Source: Actinoallomurus iriomotensis
GTDB taxonomy: Bacteria; Actinomycetota; Actinomycetes; Streptosporangiales; Streptosporangiaceae
Reading direction: 5' to 3'
Assembly (NCBI RefSeq): GCF_030269445.1
Contig: NZ_BSTJ01000002.1
Span: 372,001 to 436,000 of the forward strand
Length of the DNA stretch: 64,000 bases
Both the position numbers and the translations under genes were made by a program. The notes beneath the pieces are model-generated. The model saw nothing but the letters and a program-made list of their open reading frames with translations. It was not told the DNA's origin and did no database searches. This document shows positions 9,034 through 17,123 of this stretch, piece by piece. How positions within the stretch are numbered: position 1 is the first letter of the stretch; each line of letters begins with the position of its first letter.

Positions 9034-9196
9034 GAGGGTCCCGGCCGGTGAGGACGACGGGAACGGTGGGCAGGTCGCGCACTGGGGCCGCGTCTGGGCG
9101 TCGACCCAGCCTCTGGACGACAAGCGCCGCCGCGTCCGGAAAGCCTGACCCACCCCCGCATCGCGGGCGTTATGACGTGCGGAGCAACGCGCGCTC

Positions 9197-9217
9197 TATA
9201 CTCCGTGCACGTCCGAA
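9197..9217 (+). promoter_or_regulatory. marR promoter -10 overlapped by the cluster's shared regulatory box
   Basis: TATACT at 9197-9202 is a good -10 element ahead of the MarR gene. The 20 bases 9198-9217 match, at 18 of 20 positions, the reverse complement of 10623-10642 in front of the second ubiX. The overlap with the -10 fits autorepression by the MarR protein. Confidence 0.6.
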
Positions 9218-9237
9218 GAACGCGAAGGAGTGCCCGC

Positions 9238-9744
9238 ATGACCGGTGCGGACGACACACCCGGAGTCGCCGGCTCCAGTCCGGCCACCCGCCCCGATGAG
9301 GGGGAGATCCGGGCGCTCGTACAGCAGGGGACCAGCGGCGCGGGGCACATCATCCGGCGGCTGTACCAGCTCCGGACGCGGATGTGGCAGGAGACGGTGC
9401 CCTACGACCTCACGGGCCCGCAGTTCACCGTGCTGGGCACCTTGTACGTACACGGCAGCATGGACCAGGGCACCTTGGGCCAGCATGCGGGTCTGGACAA
9501 GTCCACCGCCGCCCCGATCGTCGAACGGCTGCGCGGTCGCGGCCTGCTCGTCATCACACGGGACACCGCCGACGCGCGGCGCAAACTGCTGGACCTCACC
9601 CCGGAGGGCCGGCAGATCGTGACCCATACCGCTCCGTTCGCCGCCCATGTCGACGAACAGCTGCTCGGGGCGCTGAGCGCGGCCGAGCGCGAGGAGTTCT
9701 TGCGGCTGACGGACCGCGTGCTGGACACCGAAAAAACGCGCTGA
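9238..9744 (+). CDS. MarR-family transcriptional regulator
   Basis: A 168-residue MarR protein. The winged helix-turn-helix spans about residues 55-115 (LTGPQFTVLGTLYVHGSMDQ, then LGQHAGLDKSTAAPIVERL, then the wing DTADARRKLLDLTPEGRQ). The ATG at 9238 has GAAGGAG 7 bp upstream. MarR proteins of this type usually respond to phenolic acids and repress neighbouring aromatic-degradation genes. It is encoded just before the UbiX/UbiD decarboxylase genes, and a shared 20-bp box lies in its own promoter and before ubiX2. The ligand (benzoate, vanillate or similar) is inference. Confidence 0.9.
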   Translation: MTGADDTPGVAGSSPATRPDEGEIRALVQQGTSGAGHIIRRLYQLRTRMWQETVPYDLTGPQFTVLGTLYVHGSMDQGTLGQHAGLDKSTAAPIVERLRGRGLLVITRDTADARRKLLDLTPEGRQIVTHTAPFAAHVDEQLLGALSAAEREEFLRLTDRVLDTEKTR

Positions 9745-9952
9745 GCCCGGACGCTCCGGGAGGGCGTGCACGCGTCGTGCGCACGGCGCTCCGGTGTGCG
9801 CATTTGGTCCCGACGCAACCATATCCGCCCTGGTCAGGGCATCCCCTACCGGGCGCGACGCGCAAGGTTTTCGCTGTCTTCCGCACGGGAAGTCTTGCGA
9901 TCGACCTCCTCGGATATCCGGGACTGCCTGCGCTCGCGAAGGAGCGGACACC

Positions 9953-10588
9953 ATGCCCGAAGACCGGAGAATAACGGTGGCGGTCACCGGCGCCGGGGGC
10001 ACCGGCGCGGCCAAGCGGCTGCTGGCGGCACTCCAGGAGGATGACCGCGTCACGCACGTTGACCTGCTGGTGTCAGCCAACGGCCGCAAGCTGGCGGCGC
10101 TGGAGTTCGGTACGCAGGAGGATCCGGAGTCGGTCGCGCAGGCGCTGGGGGGCACATCGCCGAAGGTACGGATGCTGGACCCGACTGACCTCGCAGGCCC
10201 CGTGACCAGCGGCAGCTACCCGTATGACGCGATGGTGATCCTGCCGTGCGCGGCCGGAGTGCTCGGCCGCATCGCCCAAGGCCTGGCGCTGGACCTGATC
10301 GAGCGGGCGGCCGACGTGGCACTGAAAGAAGGCCGCAGGCTCGTGCTCTGCCTGCGGGAGACGCCCCTGCACCTGATCCACCTGCGCAACATGGTCTCGG
10401 TCACCGAGGCCGGCGCCATCGTGTATCCGATGATCCCGACCTATTACAACGTTCCGCAGACGCTGGGCGAGCTGCAGGACGAACTCGTCGAGCGCGTGTT
10501 GCAGCTGCTGGGGCTGAGGCACACCGACCGGTACCGGTGGGACGGCTCCAGCACGCCGGCCCGGCGAGAGCACACCGGGGCACCGTAA
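9953..10588 (+). CDS. UbiX-like flavin prenyltransferase homologue, divergent
   Basis: This 211-residue protein belongs to the UbiX/Pad1 flavoprotein fold. It has YDAMVILPCAAGVLGRIAQG, then RAADVALKEGRRLVLCLRET, and a YYNVPQTLGE segment near the C-terminus. In UbiX the N-terminal loop reads TGASG or TGATG; here it is TGAGG, so the usual Ser/Thr is Gly. The protein may therefore bind flavin without normal prenyltransferase activity. It starts at ATG 9953 behind GAAGGAG. It precedes a second, canonical ubiX and ubiD. It could be a partner, a flavin carrier, or an enzyme with altered specificity. Confidence 0.8.
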   Translation: MPEDRRITVAVTGAGGTGAAKRLLAALQEDDRVTHVDLLVSANGRKLAALEFGTQEDPESVAQALGGTSPKVRMLDPTDLAGPVTSGSYPYDAMVILPCAAGVLGRIAQGLALDLIERAADVALKEGRRLVLCLRETPLHLIHLRNMVSVTEAGAIVYPMIPTYYNVPQTLGELQDELVERVLQLLGLRHTDRYRWDGSSTPARREHTGAP

Positions 10589-10622
10589 CCGGCCAGGCGG
10601 CCTTCCGAACCCCGGACTTGCG

Positions 10623-10642
10623 TTAGGACGTACACGGAGTAT
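10623..10642. promoter_or_regulatory. MarR-type box, copy 1
   Basis: The 14-mer TTAGGACGTACACG at 10623-10636 is repeated exactly at 10656-10669, 33 bp (about three helical turns) apart. The 20 bases 10623-10642, read in reverse, match the marR promoter box (9198-9217) at 18 of 20 positions. Confidence 0.58.
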
Positions 10643-10655
10643 CGTGTGAGCCGTA

Positions 10656-10675
10656 TTAGGACGTACACGTTCTAA
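10656..10675. promoter_or_regulatory. MarR-type box, copy 2 (imperfect palindrome)
   Basis: TTAGGACGTACACGTTCTAA is an imperfect 20-bp palindrome (16 of 20 positions symmetric), 33 bp before the ubiX2 start. It is placed to block transcription of ubiX2-ubiD-subunit D. Confidence 0.6.
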
Positions 10676-10708
10676 CTGTGTGTGACTGATCTGTTCTGGA
10701 AGGTTGCC

Positions 10709-11371
10709 GTGCGACTCGTTGTTGGCATGACGGGGGCCACCGGCGCGATCATCGGGGTACGCCTGCTGACTGCCCTGCGTGAGCTCGACGTGGAGACCCA
10801 TCTGGTGGTGAGCCGCTGGGCTCGGGCCACCATCACGGAGGAGACTCCGTACACCGTGCGCGAAGTGACCAGCCTGGCGAGCGTGAGCTATCCGCCGGAC
10901 GACCAAGGTGCGGCTATCTCCAGTGGCTCGTTCCGCACGGACGGCATGGTGGTCGTGCCGTGCAGCATGAAGACGGTCGCCGGCATCCGTACCGGCTACG
11001 CCAACGACCTGATCGGCCGTGCGGCGGACGTCACGCTGAAGGAGCGTCGCCGGCTGGTGCTGCTGGCACGCGAGACCCCGCTGTCAACGATCCACCTGGA
11101 GAACCTCCTCGCGCTCTCCCAGATGGGCGCCACGGTGCTGCCCCCCGCGCCCGCGTTCTACAACCACCCTTCGACCATCGGCGACATCGTCGAGCACATC
11201 GTCGGACGCACGCTCGACCAGTTCGAGCTGGACCTGCCCACGGCGCGCCGCTGGACTGGAATGCGGGAGGGCGCGCGCCCAAGAGCCGCCGCTCCGTCCT
11301 ACGACCAGCGCACAGCGACCGCTGCCGCCGGCCACGCGCCGATCGACGACACCGTGGTCGCCACGGCCTGA
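10709..11371 (+). CDS. Flavin prenyltransferase, UbiX/VdcB/BsdB family
   Basis: A 220-residue protein that makes prenylated FMN for the neighbouring UbiD decarboxylase. The N-terminal loop GMTGATGAIIG, PCSMKTVAGIRTGYANDLIG, the segment RAADVTLKERRRLVLLARET and the C-terminal AFYNHPSTIGD are all characteristic. I chose GTG 10709 because GGAAGG lies 5 bp upstream and family members begin MRLVVGMTGA. An in-frame GTG at 10682 would add nine residues and lacks a ribosome site. The C-terminal 30 residues are a low-complexity Ala-rich tail. It precedes ubiD by about 90 bp and is preceded by two MarR-type boxes. Confidence 0.92.
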   Translation: MRLVVGMTGATGAIIGVRLLTALRELDVETHLVVSRWARATITEETPYTVREVTSLASVSYPPDDQGAAISSGSFRTDGMVVVPCSMKTVAGIRTGYANDLIGRAADVTLKERRRLVLLARETPLSTIHLENLLALSQMGATVLPPAPAFYNHPSTIGDIVEHIVGRTLDQFELDLPTARRWTGMREGARPRAAAPSYDQRTATAAAGHAPIDDTVVATA

Positions 11372-11464
11372 TGGGCGCGGCTCCACCGCCTCACCGGCCC
11401 GGGCTCCAAGACCGATGGGAAGCCTCGCTCTCCCGGGCCACTCCACTCGAAAGAAGATCCGAAC

Positions 11465-12886
11465 ATGGCCTATGCCGATCTGCGGGAGTTCCTCGCGACA
11501 CTGGACCGCGACGGTCAGCTGCTCCGTTACTCCGACCCCGTCAACCCCGAGCCCGACCTGGCAGCGGCGGCCCGCGCCACCGCGAACCTCACCGACCGCG
11601 GTCCGGCCCTGCTGTTCGATGACATCAACGGCTACGAGCCCGGCAAGGGACGTGTGGCCCTCAACACCGTCGGGTCCTGGCCCAACCACGCACTCATGCT
11701 GGGCCTGGACAAGAACACCACGGTCAAGGACCAGTTCTTCGAGTTCGCCGGCCGCTGGGACGCCTTCCCCGGTCCGATCGAGCGGCGTGACGACGCGCCG
11801 TGGCAGGAGGTGACCCTCACCGAGGGCATCGACCTGTTCCAACTGCTGCCGCTGTTCCGGCTCAACAGCTACGACGTCGGCTGCTACATCGACAAGGCCG
11901 CCGTCATCAGCCGGGACCCCGACGACCCGGACAACTTCGGCAAGCAGAACGTCGGCATCTACCGGATCCAGGTCAAGGACAAGGACCGGCTCGGCATCCA
12001 GCCCCTCGCGGCGCACGACATCGGACTGCATCTCCAGCGGGCAGAGGAGCGGGGCGAGAACCTGCCCGTCGCCATTGCCCTCGGCAACGAGCCGGTGATC
12101 ACCACGGTGGCCGGCATGCCGCTGGCCTACGACCAGTCCGAGTACGAGATGGCGGCCGCCATCCAGGGCGCCCCGTACCGCATCACGAAGGCGCCGGTGA
12201 CCGGCTTCGACGTGCCATGGGGCTCCGAGGTCGTCATCGAGGGCGAGATCATCGCCGGTGAGCGGGAGATCGAGGGACCGTTCGGCGAGTTCACCGGCCA
12301 CTACTCCGGTGCCCGCCGGCAGCCGGTGATCAAGATCCACCGGGTGATGCACCGCCGTAACCCGATCTTCGAGCACCTCTACCTCGGCATGCCGTGGACC
12401 GAGATGGACTACACCCTGGCGCTCAACACCAGCGTGCTGCTGTACCGGCAGCTGAAGGCCGAGTTCCCCGAAGTGGCGGCGGTCAACGCCATGTACACCC
12501 AGGGCCTGCTGGGCATCATCTCGGTCAAGCAGCGCTTCGGCGGGTTCGCCAAGGCGGTCGGCATGCGGGCGATGACCGTCCCGCACGGCCTGGCCTACTG
12601 CAAAGTGATCATCCTGGTCGACGAGGATGTCGACCCGTTCAACCTCGCGCAGGTGATGTGGGCCCTCTCGGTGCACTACCACCCCCTGCACGACACCGTC
12701 ACGATCCCGAACCTCTCGGTGCTCGCGCTGGACCCCAGCTCCGACCCGGCCGGCATCACGCACAAGGTCGTACTGGACGCCACGACTCCCGTCGCGCCCG
12801 AAGAGCGCGGTCACTACTCCCAGGTGGTCGGCAACCCCGAGGGCACCGCCGACTGGGAGAACATCATCAAGGGACTCCTGAAGTGA
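11465..12886 (+). CDS. UbiD-family non-oxidative aromatic acid decarboxylase, subunit C
   Basis: This 473-residue enzyme matches the VdcC/BsdC branch of UbiD decarboxylases, which remove the carboxylate of vanillate, 4-hydroxybenzoate or similar acids using prenylated FMN. The motif EIEGPFGEFTGHYSGARR (around residues 269-286) contains the acidic residues of the active-site network. The region NSYDVGCYIDKAAVISRDPD is also typical. Length is normal for the family. It lies between ubiX2 and the small subunit D, with its TGA overlapping the subunit D GTG, giving the classic B-C-D order. The exact acid decarboxylated cannot be told from sequence. Confidence 0.93.
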   Translation: MAYADLREFLATLDRDGQLLRYSDPVNPEPDLAAAARATANLTDRGPALLFDDINGYEPGKGRVALNTVGSWPNHALMLGLDKNTTVKDQFFEFAGRWDAFPGPIERRDDAPWQEVTLTEGIDLFQLLPLFRLNSYDVGCYIDKAAVISRDPDDPDNFGKQNVGIYRIQVKDKDRLGIQPLAAHDIGLHLQRAEERGENLPVAIALGNEPVITTVAGMPLAYDQSEYEMAAAIQGAPYRITKAPVTGFDVPWGSEVVIEGEIIAGEREIEGPFGEFTGHYSGARRQPVIKIHRVMHRRNPIFEHLYLGMPWTEMDYTLALNTSVLLYRQLKAEFPEVAAVNAMYTQGLLGIISVKQRFGGFAKAVGMRAMTVPHGLAYCKVIILVDEDVDPFNLAQVMWALSVHYHPLHDTVTIPNLSVLALDPSSDPAGITHKVVLDATTPVAPEERGHYSQVVGNPEGTADWENIIKGLLK

Positions 12887-13131
12887 ACGACACCACAGTG
12901 AACGACACCATCTGCCCGCGCTGCGACGCTGAGAACGTCCGGGTCCTGACCACCTCGCCCGTACCCGGCCGGTGGACCATGTACGTCTGCGACACCTGCA
13001 TCTACAGCTGGCGCTCGACCGAGCCCCGCTCCGCCACGGACCCGCTGGCCTACCCCGCGGAGTTCAAGATCGACCCTGCGGACATCCCGTCCATCCCCGC
13101 GATCCCGACCGTCCCCCCGCGACGCCGCTGA
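12883..13131 (+). CDS. Small decarboxylase subunit D (VdcD/BsdD-like zinc ribbon)
   Basis: An 82-residue protein with a four-cysteine zinc ribbon: CPRCD near residue 11 and CDTC near residue 37, followed by YSWRSTEP, a signature of VdcD/BsdD. Its GTG start overlaps the ubiD stop (GTGA), implying coupled translation. In the three-component hydroxyarylic acid decarboxylases this subunit is required for full activity of C, though its role is not well understood. The C-terminus is proline- and isoleucine-rich. A second GTG six codons later is possible as start. Confidence 0.88.
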   Translation: MNDTTVNDTICPRCDAENVRVLTTSPVPGRWTMYVCDTCIYSWRSTEPRSATDPLAYPAEFKIDPADIPSIPAIPTVPPRRR

Positions 13132-13208
13132 CCGCCGCCGGACGCGCCCACCCCGGTCAGGGTGCCCCTCACAAGCACGCGCGTCCCCGACACGAAAGGC
13201 CGATCAGC

Positions 13209-13697
13209 ATGGCTGACACGCTCGGCGACCGGCTCCCGGACGAACTCGTCCACGCCCTGGACGACGAAGCGCTCACCGACGAGGACCAGACCGGCTTCCT
13301 GCTGGTCACCACCGACGAGAACGGAGCGCCGCGGATCTGCGTTGTCAGTGCCGGCGAGCTGCTCATATGCGACGAGCGGACCCTGCGGGTCGCGTTGTGG
13401 CACGGCTCGCGCACCGCGCACAACCTCGGCCGCAGCGGTACCGCGCTCCTGGCCGCCATCTCCCCCGGGTCCGTAATCTACGTCCGGGCCGAACCCGCCC
13501 CGCTGGCGGTCCCGGAGACGGCGAACCTGGAGTGCTTCGAACTGACCGTGAAGAGCGTCGAGGCGGACGTCCACGCCGGAATGCCCGTTACCAGCGGCAT
13601 CACGTTCCGCGCCGATCAGCCCGACCACGCCACCGCGGTCGCGGACTGGCGCCGGCAACGTGCGTTGCTCGCGAGCGCCGAGGTATCCACGACCTGA
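13209..13697 (+). CDS. Flavin-binding split-barrel (pyridoxamine-phosphate-oxidase-like) protein
   Basis: A 162-residue protein with the FMN-binding split barrel layout: TGFLLVTTDENGAPRICVVS (residues about 35-54), then RVALWHGSRTAHNL and GSVIYVRAEPAP. The start ATG is preceded by a weak purine-rich stretch (acgaaagg, 13192-13199). It lies 77 bp after decarboxylase subunit D on the same strand and is probably cotranscribed. It may keep flavin reduced or handle an aromatic product, but this is inference. The family also contains heme-degrading and F420-binding proteins, which cannot be excluded. Confidence 0.72.
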   Translation: MADTLGDRLPDELVHALDDEALTDEDQTGFLLVTTDENGAPRICVVSAGELLICDERTLRVALWHGSRTAHNLGRSGTALLAAISPGSVIYVRAEPAPLAVPETANLECFELTVKSVEADVHAGMPVTSGITFRADQPDHATAVADWRRQRALLASAEVSTT

Positions 13698-13876
13698 TCT
13701 CAGACATCCGACGCGGAAGGCGCCTGCCGGGCACCCGGCGGCTCCTAAGGTTCAGGCTCTCTCATCCCTTTGGCGTGGGTGAACGCGGGACCGGAGAAGC
13801 ACCCCGGACCCGGCCACGTAGCATGGAAAGACCTGCAAGGTCAAGCCACATGTCCTGCCGCGATAGGGAGGATCGC

Positions 13877-14455
13877 ATGACCACATGGATGCCACAAGCG
13901 CCAGCGCCGGAGCGCGTTCCGGCCGGGGCGTCGGCGGAGGGAGACGGCATCGTCATCGGCGCCGGCCCGGTCACCATCGACACCTACATCGACTTCCTGT
14001 GCCCGTTCTGCAAGCAGTTCGAAGAGACGGCCGGACCGACGCTCGACCGCCTGGTCGCCGAGGGGTTGACCACCATCGTCTTCCACCCGATGACGTTTCT
14101 GGATCGTCTGTCGACCGACCACTACTCGTCCCGTGCGTCGTCCTCCTCAGGCTGCGCGGCAGACGGCGGCCGGTTCAGGGAGTACGGCCGCGCGCTGTTC
14201 GCCAGGCAACCGCCGGAGGGCGGACCGGGCCTCACCGACGAGACGCTGGTCGAGATCGGCCGCTCAGTCGGACTGGCCGAACCATCGTTCGCGCGATGCG
14301 TGCTCGGCCGGGCGTACCTGGCCTGGTCCGCCTACGTGACCTTCATGGCCGGTCGGCGCGGGGTCGGCGCGACACCCACGGTCACTGTCGACGGCATGTC
14401 CGTGCCGGCCAACCCACGGGCGATTCTGACGGCCGTGGCGACCGTCGCCGGCTGA
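13877..14455 (+). CDS. DsbA-like thioredoxin-fold protein, CPFC active site
   Basis: This 192-residue protein has a thioredoxin fold with DsbA-type helical insertion. The active site is FLCPFCKQFEE (CPFC, around residue 40), and the cis-proline region reads GVGATPTVTVDG near residue 170. It has no signal peptide or membrane anchor, so it is cytosolic or a non-classical member. The ATG at 13877 follows gggagg. Related actinomycete proteins act in disulfide chemistry or as 2-hydroxychromene-carboxylate-isomerase-like enzymes. The CxxC favours a redox role. It stands between the decarboxylase cluster and the FUSC exporter. Confidence 0.82.
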   Translation: MTTWMPQAPAPERVPAGASAEGDGIVIGAGPVTIDTYIDFLCPFCKQFEETAGPTLDRLVAEGLTTIVFHPMTFLDRLSTDHYSSRASSSSGCAADGGRFREYGRALFARQPPEGGPGLTDETLVEIGRSVGLAEPSFARCVLGRAYLAWSAYVTFMAGRRGVGATPTVTVDGMSVPANPRAILTAVATVAG

Positions 14456-14502
14456 CGTCACCGGTCAATCGGTGTGAGGAGCGGCAGCGTTTTCGGAGGC
14501 CG

Positions 14503-14568
14503 ATCGCCAAGGGGCTGTCGAGAGAGGACGCCGCCGATCACCTTCTCGCTCTAACGAGCGCCGATCCG
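14503..14568 (+). pseudogene. Possible relic of a TetR regulator C-terminus
   Basis: The frame at 14503-14568 encodes a 22-residue stretch containing GLSREDAADHLLALTSADP. This resembles the last helix of actinomycete TetR regulators, which often ends in a VEEAADxLWALTSP pattern. No helix-turn-helix precedes it, so only a tail would be left. Confidence 0.25.
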
Positions 14569-14699
14569 AGACGGGAATCAGGCATGATTCCCCCGCAAGG
14601 GTGAGATCCGCCGGCCGGTGCCCAGTTCCCCGGTTCTCCGCCTCCCTGTTCCTCGCGAGCCGCCCTCGACGCGAGCGCAGCCACCCATGCGTCGCGCGG

Positions 14700-16844
14700 T
14701 CAACGTCCGCCGGGCCGGCCGGTCACCGTCGCGTGGCTGAGTTCCCTGAGTCGCTCGGCGTCAGCGATCAGCCCGGACACCATGTCGCGCGTGCCCGCAG
14801 CACCCGCAGGCTCCGCCGAAGTCGCATCGGGGGCGATGTGGCCGCGGAGTCCGGGCCGGCTACGGCCGGGTGGCGCCGGTGGGCGCTGATCGCGGATGCC
14901 GACTTCGGCCTGCGGCGTTGCAGAGCCCGGATCAGGACCCGGATCAGGAAAGGCGAGGACCTCGTCGGCGCCCTGGTCAAGATGGTCGGCGACTTTACGC
15001 GCGGCCGTAGCGATGGGACCGACCGGGACGGCGGCGAAGGACGCCGGCGACGTCAGGCGATCTCGTAGCCGCCGCGCGGCTCTGCCCGTCTCGCCGATGC
15101 GCGAGACCTGTTCGTCGGGTGACCCGGCCTTCCGCCTGAGCCTGGTGCCGGCCGCTTCGAGCGTGGCGGCGGCCGACGCCGCCTTCCGGTCCGCGCCGCG
15201 GATCCGGGCCTCGCGGCCCCTGGACGGTTCGGCGACCGCACGCGCGAGAGCGGCATGGGTATGCAGCAGCCGAGCCAGCCGCTCGGCTGTCCGCCGCTGG
15301 ATCCCGGCCGGAAACAATAGCTGTGCGAAGAGCAGCGCGAGCAGGGCGCCCGCGAGACTGAGTACGATGCGCAGGATCCCGGCCTGCCAGTTCAGCGGCG
15401 CGGTGAAGTCGATGAGGAGCATGGTCATCGGCGTGCCGAACATGATCCAATAACCCGTGTTCACCGGTTTGAGCGTGAACCCGAGTGCGCCACTGATGAA
15501 GATCAAGGCGAGGAGGGTGATCCGCCCAGGCATGAGTGCCAGGGCAACGGCGGCGGCTGTGGCGCCGACTGTGGTGCCGACGGCCTGCTGCAGGACCATC
15601 CGTACCGTGCCGGTGTACGAGTCGCGCAGGCTGAACAGTACGGTGAGGATCAGCCAGTGCGGGTGAGACAGGTGCAGTCCGACAGCCAGACTCATGGTCA
15701 GCGCCAGCGCCGTACCCAGGCGTGCGGCGTGCCGGAACCGGGGTGACCGGATCCTGACCGCTTCGACGCACCGCCCCCACCAGGCCCGGATCCCGGGCAG
15801 TCGTCGCCCGGCGATGCGCCGCTCTTGCGCCAGGGCCCGGAACGCCGTGTCGGCCGACGCGTTCATCCGGCCGATGATCCGGTCAGCGTGGAAGCGCAGC
15901 GCGATGGTGGGCAGGCCGGCCCTCCCGCTGATACCCCGGCTGTCGTGTTCGCCCGACCGGCCCATCGGGACCGAGCCCGCCGTCACAGTGTCGGGCGGCG
16001 CGTCCGTATCCGTCTCGATCGCCAGGCCGAGCGTGCGCAGCCGGACGGCGACGGTGGTGAGGGCGGCCCCGAATTCGGCCTGCCACTCCGTTGGATACGG
16101 TCGGCTTTCCAGGCGCAGCGCGCCCAGGACGGCTGCCTCGTCCATCACCTGGTGGATCGCCGCGATGATCCGAGCCGGTCGCCGCTGTTCCTCGAAGCCG
16201 CCCGAGCGGTAGAGGCCGTAGGCGACCCGAGCGGAGTGAAGGTCCGAATACGCGGTTGCGCGCCGACGGGACCATTCGCCCGGGTCCAGGTCAGGGCCCG
16301 CCAGACCGTCGAGCATGTCGGCGACCGAACATGCGGCGGCGACGACACCGGCGCGCAGCGGCCGAAGCCTCTGTGCGACCCACGGTGCCAGCAGCAGCAC
16401 ACAGATCCACACACCGCCCAGCGTCTCCAGCAATCCGCCATACAGCACTGGGCTGGTCGCCGGTCGCAGCGCCGCAACCAGCGTGCACAGCGCCGCCATC
16501 GGTCCCAGCTCGGGAATGGCCGCGCCCAGCGCTGCGACCGCGGATGTGACCACAACCATCAGCCAGTCGTGGCCGCTGACCAGGCCGCCGAGCCAGGAGA
16601 ACAGTGTCACGACGGCCACCCTGATGATCATCGAGCGGGCCCGGGCTCCCTGGCGCCCCTGCGGGGCGATGACCCCGACGTAAAAGGCCCCCAGGGCGAC
16701 GAGCTGGCTCTCGGCGACACGCCCGGTGATCAGGCCCGCCACCAGCGGGACACACACGCCGGCCGCGGTCACCAGCCCGTAGACCGGCGCCGCGCCGCCC
16801 TCGAACGTGGCGAACGCCCGACGCAGCCACAACAGCGATGACAC
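14700..16844 (-). CDS. FUSC-family membrane protein, putative aromatic acid exporter
   Basis: A 714-residue integral membrane protein with the duplicated FUSC/ArAE plan. A first block of about six helices (residues 15-165) and a cytoplasmic region of about 200 residues are followed by a second helix block (about 375-510) with LSHPHWLILTVLFSLRDSY and a long hydrophilic C-terminal tail. FUSC and AaeB-type proteins export aromatic carboxylates and other toxic anions. It is convergent with the UbiX/UbiD cluster, which fits relief from aromatic acid stress. The start ATG at 16844 has only a weak ribosome site. Confidence 0.82.
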   Translation of the reverse strand: MSSLLWLRRAFATFEGGAAPVYGLVTAAGVCVPLVAGLITGRVAESQLVALGAFYVGVIAPQGRQGARARSMIIRVAVVTLFSWLGGLVSGHDWLMVVVTSAVAALGAAIPELGPMAALCTLVAALRPATSPVLYGGLLETLGGVWICVLLLAPWVAQRLRPLRAGVVAAACSVADMLDGLAGPDLDPGEWSRRRATAYSDLHSARVAYGLYRSGGFEEQRRPARIIAAIHQVMDEAAVLGALRLESRPYPTEWQAEFGAALTTVAVRLRTLGLAIETDTDAPPDTVTAGSVPMGRSGEHDSRGISGRAGLPTIALRFHADRIIGRMNASADTAFRALAQERRIAGRRLPGIRAWWGRCVEAVRIRSPRFRHAARLGTALALTMSLAVGLHLSHPHWLILTVLFSLRDSYTGTVRMVLQQAVGTTVGATAAAVALALMPGRITLLALIFISGALGFTLKPVNTGYWIMFGTPMTMLLIDFTAPLNWQAGILRIVLSLAGALLALLFAQLLFPAGIQRRTAERLARLLHTHAALARAVAEPSRGREARIRGADRKAASAAATLEAAGTRLRRKAGSPDEQVSRIGETGRAARRLRDRLTSPASFAAVPVGPIATAARKVADHLDQGADEVLAFPDPGPDPGSATPQAEVGIRDQRPPAPPGRSRPGLRGHIAPDATSAEPAGAAGTRDMVSGLIADAERLRELSHATVTGRPGGR

Positions 16845-17123
16845 GGCCTGCTCCCCTGGCGACGTGGCGGCGGTCTCCGTCCCTTACCCACCACGATGCC
16901 CGGCGCTGCGGTCGGCTAAGGCGCTTGGCCCGCGTGGCCGGGGCGGGGAATGAAGCGGCCATTAGGCCTCCAGCCGGCCAAAGTGCTCGGCCGGCCAGGG
17001 TCGGTCACATCAGCCCTTACGTTCAGGCCGGGCCCGCGTATATCGCCGACGAGTTCCCGCCTGGGTGAAGGGCACAGGCCCTCCCGCCTCCTCCGCGACG
17101 TGGCCGGTGATTACGGTGGGTGT

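Noticed and set aside
11084-12814. 576-codon minus-strand frame opposite ubiD
   Set aside because: Antisense shadow; ubiD carries clear family motifs on the plus strand.
14601-15068. Plus-strand frame at the end of the FUSC gene
   Set aside because: Overlaps the 3' end of the FUSC gene, Arg-rich, no homology.
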